From positions 54,373-111,842 of the forward strand of contig CADBZO010000008.1 in NCBI GenBank assembly GCA_902799185.1: a stretch of 57,470 nt of DNA, in the 5' to 3' direction. Positions 51,258 through 57,470 of the stretch are shown here, piece by piece; the first letter of the stretch is position 1, and each line of letters begins with the position of its first letter. This DNA comes from an uncultured Bacteroidales bacterium. GTDB lineage: Bacteria; Bacteroidota; Bacteroidia; Bacteroidales; Paludibacteraceae. The translations under genes were made by a program, and so were the position numbers. The notes under the pieces are model-generated. The model did not search any database, was not told the origin of the DNA, and saw only the letters and a list, made by a program, of their open reading frames with translations.

Positions 51258-53045
51258 ATGCAAGCAATCATCTTAGCAGCAGGAATGGGCAAACGCTTGG
51301 GCAAATACACCCAAGATAATACCAAGTGTATGGTGAAAGTAGGTGGCGTAACACTCATTGAGCGTCTTTTGCACCAATTGGACAAACTGAATTTGGACCG
51401 AGTGGTCATGGTAATCGGCTATAAAGCGCAAGAGTTGAAGGATTATCTGGCTACGATTGAGACCAAGACTCCGTTGTGCTTTGTGGAAAATCCTGTCTAT
51501 GATAAGACGAACAATATCTATTCGCTCTATTTAGCTAAGGATTACATGTGTGAGCAAGACACGTTGCTTTTGGAGTCGGATATTATCATGGAGGATGCCG
51601 TATTGACCAAATTAGTCAACCATCCATACCCGGATTTGGCATTGGTGGACAAATACGAGAGTTGGATGGATGGCACGGTGGTCACTTTGGATGATGACAA
51701 CCGTATTCTGCGTTTTATTCCTAACAGCCAATTCCGTTATGACGAAATACCGCAATACTACAAGACCGTAAATGTCTATAAGTTTTCGCAGTTTTTTTCG
51801 CAACATATGTATGTCCCGTTCTTGGAAGCGTATAGTGCGGCGATGGGAAATAACGAGTACTATGAGCAAGTTCTCCGCGTCATTACGATGCTTGATAACT
51901 CCGGCATGAGAGCATTGCCATTAGCAGGGGAACAATGGTATGAAATAGACGATGTGCAGGATTTGGATATAGCGGAATCTATTTTTACGGATAGGCAGTA
52001 TGACTTGCTTTGCTCACGCTACGGCGGTTATTGGAGGTATCCGCACATGTTGGATTTCTGCTACTTGGTCAATCCTTATTTTCCGAACCAACGCCTGAAA
52101 GATGAGTTGGCAGCCAGTTTCCAACGTCTCTTGACTGAGTATCCCTCGGGACAGCGTGTGAATGACTTGCTGGCAGCCAAGAACTTCAACGTAGAGCAGC
52201 AATATATCGCAGTCGGCAACGGAGCGGCAGAGTTGATTAATGCGCTCATGGGAACTCTGCAAGGCAACGTGGGAGTAGTCCGTCCGACTTTTGAGGAATA
52301 CCCGAATCGTTTGCCGCAAGAAAGAGTGGTAGTTTTCCAGACTAAAGCACCTGATTTCAGTTATTCAGCAGATGAGTTAATGGCTTATTTTGCAGGCAAA
52401 GGAATAGAGACACTTGTGCTTATCAATCCAGACAACCCTTCCGGAAACTATATTTCCTATAAGGATTGTACCCGTTTGGCGGAATGGTGTCAATCGAAAC
52501 AAATCAAGTTGATAATTGACGAGAGTTTTATAGACTTCTCAACAGAGCATCCTACGTTCTTTGCAAACGATATTCTGGAATCATATACTAACCTCATCGT
52601 GATGAAAAGTATCTCCAAATCGTATGGTGTACCGGGATTGCGGTTAGGCGTAATGGCTTCATCCGATACGAAACTGATGTCTGCCGTTCGCTCCAAACTC
52701 AGTATATGGAATATCAACTCTTTTGGAGAGTTCTTTATGCAGATATTGGGCAAATACGAGAAACCCTATAAGCAGGCAATGGATGAGTTCCGTGCCGAGC
52801 GAAGCCGCTTTGTGGCAGAACTGCAAACTATCCCATACCTACGTGTTCTGCCTACCGAGGCTAATTATGTGCTATGCGAAGTGAAGTCTTCTCATTCTCC
52901 CCGCGAGTTGGCTGTACGGCTTTTGCGCGAGCACATGATACTAATCAAGGACTGCACAAACAAATGCGGTGCTCCGTTCATCCGCCTTGCCATCCGTGAC
53001 ACGAAGGATAACAACCGACTGATTGAAGCATTGAAGCAATTATGA
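51258..53045 (+). CDS. Fusion: LicC-like CTP:phospho-alcohol cytidylyltransferase + CobD/HisC-like PLP enzyme
   Basis: 595 residues in two domains. About 1-235 is a nucleotidyltransferase: ILAAGMGKRLGKYTQDNTKC, LLESDIIM and EQWYEIDDVQDLDIAE, as in phosphocholine cytidylyltransferase LicC. About 245-595 is a fold-type I PLP enzyme: VGNGAAELINALM, LINPDNPSGNY, IIDESFIDFS, the Schiff-base Lys in MKSISKSYGVPGLRLG, and FIRLAIRDTKDNNRL. The DESFIDF and GVPGLRLG forms are closer to threonine-phosphate decarboxylase CobD than to HisC. Related Campylobacter enzymes make ethanolamine phosphate or serinol phosphate for capsule. I infer that this protein makes an amino-alcohol phosphate (or similar) and activates it with CTP. 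It overlaps the next gene by ATGA. Confidence 0.82.
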   Translation: MQAIILAAGMGKRLGKYTQDNTKCMVKVGGVTLIERLLHQLDKLNLDRVVMVIGYKAQELKDYLATIETKTPLCFVENPVYDKTNNIYSLYLAKDYMCEQDTLLLESDIIMEDAVLTKLVNHPYPDLALVDKYESWMDGTVVTLDDDNRILRFIPNSQFRYDEIPQYYKTVNVYKFSQFFSQHMYVPFLEAYSAAMGNNEYYEQVLRVITMLDNSGMRALPLAGEQWYEIDDVQDLDIAESIFTDRQYDLLCSRYGGYWRYPHMLDFCYLVNPYFPNQRLKDELAASFQRLLTEYPSGQRVNDLLAAKNFNVEQQYIAVGNGAAELINALMGTLQGNVGVVRPTFEEYPNRLPQERVVVFQTKAPDFSYSADELMAYFAGKGIETLVLINPDNPSGNYISYKDCTRLAEWCQSKQIKLIIDESFIDFSTEHPTFFANDILESYTNLIVMKSISKSYGVPGLRLGVMASSDTKLMSAVRSKLSIWNINSFGEFFMQILGKYEKPYKQAMDEFRAERSRFVAELQTIPYLRVLPTEANYVLCEVKSSHSPRELAVRLLREHMILIKDCTNKCGAPFIRLAIRDTKDNNRLIEALKQL

Positions 53046-53941
53046 AATTAATTACTAATTGTGATATAGAAGCATTAGGGATTTCCCCACGCGAGTGCGT
53101 AGAGTGGGTGCGAGAGTCTTTCTGTATGAAATATGAGGCGCAGTTACCTGCAAAAATCAGTCTTCATCCACAGGGCTCGGACTTTTTTAATACGATGCCT
53201 TGTTTGTTGCCAGAACGATACAACCGTTTTGGAGTAAAAGTCGTGTCACGTATCGCGGGAAAGAAACCAGCATTGCACTCCGACCTTTTGTTATATAATT
53301 CAGAAACGGGCGAATTGTTGGCCTTGATGGAAGCGGATTGGATTACTCAAATGCGGACAGGTGCAGTGGCCGCTTTGGCAATAGAGACACTACAAAAAAA
53401 TAATGCTTCAACGTGTTCTTTTATCGGATTAGGTAGTACAGCCGATGCAACGATGTCTTGTCTTCAAGCCATTCTGCCTGCTGATAAGGAATATACAATC
53501 CAATTAAAACGCTATAAAAATCAAGCTGAGCAATTTGCAGCAAAATGGGCAAAGCAGCATTATAGTTTTGTGATTGTAGATACCAATGAACAATTATTAC
53601 AGAACTGTGATGTATTGGTTTCTGCAGTGACAGAGATGCCCGAATTATTTTGCCCAGATGATGCCAAGTATCCGGAAGGTATGTTGCTGGTTCCTATACA
53701 TACACGAGGATTCCAGAACTGCGATTTGTTCTTTGATCATGTATTTGCAGATGATAAAGGACATGTGGAAGGGTTTAAATATTTCTCGCAATTCAAGTCG
53801 TTTAGTGAACTCAGTGAGGTATTGCTCGGTAAGATTTCTGGGCGTGTAAATGATCGGCAACGAATAATAGCATATAACATCGGTCTTGGATTGCACGATG
53901 TCTGGTATGCATCTAAAATATATGAGAGACTTAATAGTTAA
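53042..53941 (+). CDS. Ornithine cyclodeaminase / mu-crystallin family protein
   Basis: 299 residues. Family features: AKISLHPQGSDFFNTMPCLL, FGVKVVSRIAG, LLLYNSETGELLALMEADWI then TQMRTGAVAALA (the conserved RTGA), and a Rossmann start SFIGLGSTADATMSCLQAI. Members are NAD(P)-dependent cyclodeaminases, imine reductases or amino-acid dehydrogenases (for example SbnB). The substrate cannot be read. Its ATGA overlap with the fusion gene and overlap with the licD-like gene argue that it prepares or modifies the amino compound handled by both. The gene is AT-rich with codon use unlike the housekeeping genes, suggesting transfer. Confidence 0.83.
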   Translation: MKLITNCDIEALGISPRECVEWVRESFCMKYEAQLPAKISLHPQGSDFFNTMPCLLPERYNRFGVKVVSRIAGKKPALHSDLLLYNSETGELLALMEADWITQMRTGAVAALAIETLQKNNASTCSFIGLGSTADATMSCLQAILPADKEYTIQLKRYKNQAEQFAAKWAKQHYSFVIVDTNEQLLQNCDVLVSAVTEMPELFCPDDAKYPEGMLLVPIHTRGFQNCDLFFDHVFADDKGHVEGFKYFSQFKSFSELSEVLLGKISGRVNDRQRIIAYNIGLGLHDVWYASKIYERLNS

Positions 53942-54611
53942 GATATTAGTGCGTTTGGGACTCTATAAACCAGTTGTAGAGTTAATCAATAAAGTTAAGT
54001 TTGAAGTTCAGGCTCGGCGAATGCGCAAAGATGGGGTAATGATGCTGAAGGCGGCGGATGAGGCTTTTGCGCAAATGGGTGTACAGGCCTTCTTGACATA
54101 CGGATGCCTATTAGGAGCTTACCGTGAACACGGATTTATATCATATGATCCGGACATTGATTTAGGCGTGTTGGAAAGCGAACTGCCGTCAGACTTGCAT
54201 GAGCGAATGGGAAACGCAGGTTTCCATTTGCTTCGTCAGAATTATATAGGATCTACAGGGCAAGTGGTGGAAGAAACATATGAGTATCGTAAACTGCACT
54301 TGGATATATTTATATATATTAAAGAAGGGAATGATTTATACTCTGTAATCCAGCGCAAGCATGAAACAAAAGATTGGAAGGATGCGAACGCAACAGATGG
54401 TTTTCCGTGTGATAGAAGTTATGTCCCTGTTTGTGATTTTGAACGTCGAGAATTTCTCGGACTCAAAGTTTATATGCCAGTGGATACTGATGGATGGTTG
54501 CGTGCCATTTATTCAGATTCATACATGACTCCAATTAAGAATTGGACAGCCAAAGATTATAAAACGCGAATAGTGCACACAGAAGAACGCTCTTATAGAA
54601 AAAACTATTGA
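53922..54611 (+). CDS. LicD-like phosphotransferase
   Basis: About 229 residues from the ATG at 53922 (MRDLIVKILVRLGLYK); ATGs at 53907 and 53886 are possible with longer overlap into the preceding gene. The nucleotidyltransferase-fold signature FLTYGCLLGAYREHGFISYD then PDIDLGV matches LicD/fukutin proteins, and KLHLDIFIYIKEG supplies a further acidic residue. LicD moves phosphocholine (or another phospho-alcohol) from CDP onto a glycan. Following the CDP-forming fusion, it should place the product on a surface polysaccharide. AT-rich like its neighbour. Confidence 0.8.
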   Translation: MRDLIVKILVRLGLYKPVVELINKVKFEVQARRMRKDGVMMLKAADEAFAQMGVQAFLTYGCLLGAYREHGFISYDPDIDLGVLESELPSDLHERMGNAGFHLLRQNYIGSTGQVVEETYEYRKLHLDIFIYIKEGNDLYSVIQRKHETKDWKDANATDGFPCDRSYVPVCDFERREFLGLKVYMPVDTDGWLRAIYSDSYMTPIKNWTAKDYKTRIVHTEERSYRKNY

Positions 54612-54690
54612 TATAATGCGAAGACTAAAAACATCTTTTTGTACATCCTGATATTATAAAAAATATTTTTAATAAAAAGGATATAGAAAC

Positions 54691-54721
54691 TTGCATATAT
54701 CAGAAAAAAGCAGTACCTTTG
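54691..54721 (+). promoter_or_regulatory. Promoter of hipBA
   Basis: TTGCATATAT at 54691, spacer ending AAAAGCAG, -7 box TACCTTTG at 54714-54721. Leader about 70 nt. HipB would be expected to bind near here; I see no clear palindrome. Confidence 0.85.
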
Positions 54722-54798
54722 CAGTGAATTTATTGAATAATATAGTATAAGTAAATCAATTATTCTTTTGGTAACGCATATTATTCTATTTGTTATAA

Positions 54799-55116
54799 AT
54801 GAATTATTCCTTTAATGAAATATCATCGGCTGAGTTGATGCAACAATTGGCAGAGCGGTTGCGGGCACGACGTTTGGAGAAGGGATTGTCAAGGCAAACT
54901 TTAGCGGAGATGTCGGGTGTACCGGCTCCCACCATCGCCCGGTTTGAACAACAGTATGCAATTTCCCTGCGGCAATATGTTGATTTGGCTCTTGCTCTGG
55001 GATATGCCGGGCAGTTGGAAAGCTTTATGCAAGAACCGCTTTACAAGACGATAGAAGAGTTAGAGCTGATAAAACAGAACAAGAACCGTGTACGCGGGAG
55101 CAAAAACAGGGAATGA
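54799..55116 (+). CDS. hipB: HipB-like XRE-family antitoxin
   Basis: 105 residues. Helix-turn-helix of the Xre/Cro type at about 13-70: LAERLRARRLEKGLSRQTLA, EMSGVPAPTIARFEQ and ISLRQYVDLALALGY. The C-terminal tail is basic and charged. In known pairs HipB binds HipA and represses the operon. It overlaps hipA by ATGA, the usual layout, and has its own promoter. HTH identity is clear; the antitoxin role rests on the partner gene. Confidence 0.88.
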   Translation: MNYSFNEISSAELMQQLAERLRARRLEKGLSRQTLAEMSGVPAPTIARFEQQYAISLRQYVDLALALGYAGQLESFMQEPLYKTIEELELIKQNKNRVRGSKNRE

Positions 55117-56216
55117 GAATAACGGACATAAATAAGGTCTATGTGAAATACCACGGTCGGATAGTGGGGACGTTGATGATGTCGCCCAATGACGAGTCAG
55201 CGGTATTTCAATATGCAGATGAATGGTTATCTACCGGTTTTTCCATCTCTCCTCTTGAATTACCGTTAGAGAACAAACTGTTTATCGCTCCGCGAAGTCC
55301 TTTTTATGGTAATTTCGGAATCTTTGAGGATAGCATGCCGGATGGTTACGGGCGCTATTTGCTCAACAGGATTCTGCGCGCACAAGGAATAGATGATTTT
55401 AAACTGACTCCGCTGCAAAGGCTGGCTATCGTTGGAAATGCAGGGATGGGAGCACTATGTTACGAACCGGCATATAGTGCAGTCTCTGAATCCGTATTGC
55501 CGGAATTGGATGAATTGCAGCAATTAGCACTGGATGTATTATCAGAAAAGCAAACGGAAGGTGTAGAAGTATTGTATTTCAACAGCGGGAACTCCGGAGG
55601 TTGCCGTCCAAAATGTCTGTACCATTCGGATGGGAAGGAGTGGTTGGTAAAGTTCCGGCACACTTACGACCCGAAAGATATAGGAGAGCAGGAGTATCGG
55701 TATATGCAATTGGCTTCAAGATGCGGGATAGAAATACCCGAGTGCCGATTGATTGAAGGGAAATATTTTGCATCACAGCGATTTGACCGGACGGAAGAAG
55801 GGGAGCGATTGCATATCGCAACAGCTGCGGCTTTGTTAACGGAAGGTATCAACCCTCCTAAAACGGATTACAAAACGTTACTGAGTCTGACAGGATGGCT
55901 GACCCAATCACCACAACAAGTGGAACAGATGTTCCGCAGAATGGTGTATAATGTGTCGATAGAAAACAAGGATGACCATGCGAAGAATTTTACGTTCATT
56001 TGGCGAGACGGCAAGTGGCGATTGGCTCCCGCGTATGACTTATTGCCATTTGCAGAGGGCTATCATGGTCAGCATGCAACATCCGTAATGGGCAAAGGTA
56101 ACCCGACTGACGAAGATATGATTGCCGCCGGAGAGACTATCCGTATAAATGCCCGTCGAGGCAAACAGATTATAAATGAAATACGGGAAATTATCCAATC
56201 TGAGAATATATGCTAA
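55113..56216 (+). CDS. hipA: HipA-like serine/threonine kinase toxin
   Basis: 367 residues, somewhat shorter than E. coli HipA (about 440). N-terminal part VYVKYHGRIVGTLMMS and YGNFGIFEDSMPDGYGRYLL are HipA features. The Gly-rich ATP loop is FNSGNSGGCRPK. The active site has NVSIENKDDHAKNFTF (catalytic Asp and Asn) and LAPAYDLLPF (metal-binding Asp). All catalytic residues seem present. HipA kinases phosphorylate aminoacyl-tRNA synthetases and slow growth. The C-terminal 7 bp overlap a glycosyltransferase gene, an uncommon partner. Confidence 0.9.
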   Translation: MRITDINKVYVKYHGRIVGTLMMSPNDESAVFQYADEWLSTGFSISPLELPLENKLFIAPRSPFYGNFGIFEDSMPDGYGRYLLNRILRAQGIDDFKLTPLQRLAIVGNAGMGALCYEPAYSAVSESVLPELDELQQLALDVLSEKQTEGVEVLYFNSGNSGGCRPKCLYHSDGKEWLVKFRHTYDPKDIGEQEYRYMQLASRCGIEIPECRLIEGKYFASQRFDRTEEGERLHIATAAALLTEGINPPKTDYKTLLSLTGWLTQSPQQVEQMFRRMVYNVSIENKDDHAKNFTFIWRDGKWRLAPAYDLLPFAEGYHGQHATSVMGKGNPTDEDMIAAGETIRINARRGKQIINEIREIIQSENIC

Positions 56217-57124
56217 CTGCAATCATCTGTACATATAACCGGGCGAAGTATATACGCCCTTTGTTGGAGAGTATTGCTGCGAATGATTTGCCAAAGAATG
56301 AATATGAAATTCTCTTGGTAGATAATAACTGCACGGATAACACACGTGAGGTATGCGAGATGTTCGCTGCGGCTCATCCCGATGTGCAATTCCGCTACAC
56401 GGTAGAACCGGAGCAAGGTCTTTCTGCTGCCAAGAACCGCGGAATTAAAGAGGCGCAAGGAGATATTATTGTTTATATAGATGACGATGCGCTGGTAGAT
56501 ACATGGTATCTGCGAACCTATGCGGAGTGGTTTGCCGCTCATCCTGAGACGATGGCGTGCGGCGGACCGATAGAGCCGCTTTACGAGACTGCGGAGCCGG
56601 ACTGGATGACGCCCTATACGAAAGCCCTTCTTACGGCATGGATGAATTACGGGAAAGAGGTACGTGAGTATCCGCATGGCCGTTATCCGGGAGGTGGCAA
56701 TGCTGCATATCGCAAGTCCGTATTTGACCAAGTAGGGCTCTTTAATACAGCACTCGGGCGCAAAGGCGGTAACCTCATGGGATCGGAGGAAAAAGATATA
56801 TTCGACAAGATGCATTCATTGGATATGCAGATTCTCTATCTGCCTCAACCGGTGCTCCATCATTGTATTCCTCAAACTAAATTAGAGAAACCCTATTTTG
56901 ACCGTCTGACGCTTCAGATGGGCATCAGCGAAAGGCTACGGACTCTCGCTATCAGTAAGTCCAAATATATCAAACGCCTCTTTTCGGAGAGTGTCAAATG
57001 GGGCGGTACAATCGTTTTGCTATGCCTATATACAATCAGTTTCCACCCCGTGAAAGGATGGAAACTGGTTCAATTCCGTGCAAATGTGTCCAGAGGCCTG
57101 CTCGGATTTATTTCTGCCGTTTAA
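56210..57124 (+). CDS. Family 2 glycosyltransferase with membrane-associated C-terminus
   Basis: 304 residues. GT-A features: MLTAIICTYNRAKYIRPLLE, ILLVDNNCTDNT, GLSAAKNRGIKEAQGDIIVY then IDDDALVD (metal site), and GGGNAAYRKSVFDQVG. The C-terminal VKWGGTIVLLCLYTISF may be one membrane segment. It begins 7 bp inside hipA, so translation is likely coupled. It converges with the YfhO-like gene by 17 bp. The sugar is unknown; the neighbourhood suggests surface glycan synthesis. Confidence 0.88.
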   Translation: MLTAIICTYNRAKYIRPLLESIAANDLPKNEYEILLVDNNCTDNTREVCEMFAAAHPDVQFRYTVEPEQGLSAAKNRGIKEAQGDIIVYIDDDALVDTWYLRTYAEWFAAHPETMACGGPIEPLYETAEPDWMTPYTKALLTAWMNYGKEVREYPHGRYPGGGNAAYRKSVFDQVGLFNTALGRKGGNLMGSEEKDIFDKMHSLDMQILYLPQPVLHHCIPQTKLEKPYFDRLTLQMGISERLRTLAISKSKYIKRLFSESVKWGGTIVLLCLYTISFHPVKGWKLVQFRANVSRGLLGFISAV

Positions 57125-57470
57125 GCAGGCTTTTCCAAAGCGGATAGGTGATACCGCCCAATGCGATAATCAGCAACAGAACGGCACAAGCGTAACTCCA
57201 TCTGTCCATTTTCAATGCTTCCGGCACAAACTCCATGCGTATCTGGTGCTCACCGGCCAGTATAACTGCTGCACGCAGGATATAATCAACGCGTCCTATT
57301 TCTTTCTCTTGGCCGTCAATATACAGATGCCAGCCTTCGGGATAATAGATCTCGGAGAAGACAACTATGCGGTCAGAGCCCGTATGAACCGTATATTCCA
57401 ATTTGTTGGGCGCATAGGATACCATGGTAATCTCATCGCCCTCGTTAGGCATCCCGGCGCATGTCAGAAC
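57108..57470 (-). CDS. YfhO-like membrane protein, C-terminal part (5' end outside window)
   Basis: About 120 residues are visible; the frame is open through the window edge. The sequence MVSYAPNKLEYTV, VVFSEIYYPEGWHLYIDGQE and a last membrane helix (YACAVLLLIIALGGITYPLW) match the C-terminal end of large YfhO-type proteins, which are GT-C-like membrane enzymes thought to glycosylate teichoic acids or lipids in other phyla. The start is not in the window, so length cannot be judged. Confidence 0.85.
   Translation of the reverse strand, partial: VLTCAGMPNEGDEITMVSYAPNKLEYTVHTGSDRIVVFSEIYYPEGWHLYIDGQEKEIGRVDYILRAAVILAGEHQIRMEFVPEALKMDRWSYACAVLLLIIALGGITYPLWKSLLKRQK

Noticed and set aside
1-57470. 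tRNA or rRNA genes
   Set aside because: I saw no cloverleaf-compatible stretch with a T-loop signature and no rRNA-like sequence; by-eye reading could miss a tRNA, but most of the window is protein-coding.

Overview
The window looks like a chromosomal segment of a Bacteroidales-type member of the Bacteroidota. The evidence is: SusC/SusD/SusE-like genes; SprA, the outer-membrane channel of the type IX secretion system (T9SS), beside ruvA; a T9SS C-terminal sorting tail on a secreted beta-helix protein; BspA-like leucine-rich repeats; Kdo genes; and promoters of the Bacteroidota form TAnnTTTG near -7 with TTG about 19 bases upstream. I cannot name genus or species. I recognise no rRNA, tRNA or CRISPR array.

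Layout. 1-554 is the end of mutS2. From 19959 down to 576 runs a tightly packed minus-strand series: recQ, rimO, HU, an HU-LysM membrane protein, uvrA, a CapD/FlaA1-like dehydratase, a WecA/MraY-like initiating transferase, an ABC-F ATPase, a polysaccharide deacetylase-like protein, two glycosyltransferases, a secreted beta-helix protein and a BspA-like protein. 20473-28144 (+) is a sugar permease plus SusC, SusD and SusE-like genes, probably for alpha-glucans. 28167-29487 is a RAYT (Y1 transposase) unit flanked by inverted hairpins. 34314-29570 (-) is galK, galM and a GH2 beta-galactosidase. 34503-35887 holds two membrane proteins. 44676-35874 (-) is ruvA, a frameshifted sprA and a NadR-like kinase. 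44866-49614 (+) carries thiL, kdsC, an IspD-like gene, a GT4 and kdsD. 49726-57124 (+) is more AT-rich and accessory: an AAA ATPase, a three-gene cassette predicted to make and transfer a CDP-activated amino compound, a hipBA pair and a GT2. 57108-57470 (-) is the end of a YfhO-like gene.

The signal I find most unusual is a dispersed set of very short tandem-repeat elements. Most have four units: 4x7 = 28 bp, 4x8 = 32 bp, 4x9 = 36 bp or 4x11 = 44 bp. They lie between genes and, without breaking the frame, inside conserved genes (uvrA, rimO, kdsD, ispD, thiL, ABC-F, two GT4 genes, the permease and others). Some supply start codons. A separate 7-bp tandem duplication breaks sprA. Other highlights are the RAYT unit with palindromes inside its own gene, the HU-LysM protein that could link DNA to the cell wall, a 71-bp overlap where a T9SS tail also encodes a signal peptide, and the fused CTP-transferase/PLP enzyme with its OCD-family and LicD neighbours. 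All repeats were read by eye; no search or alignment was run.
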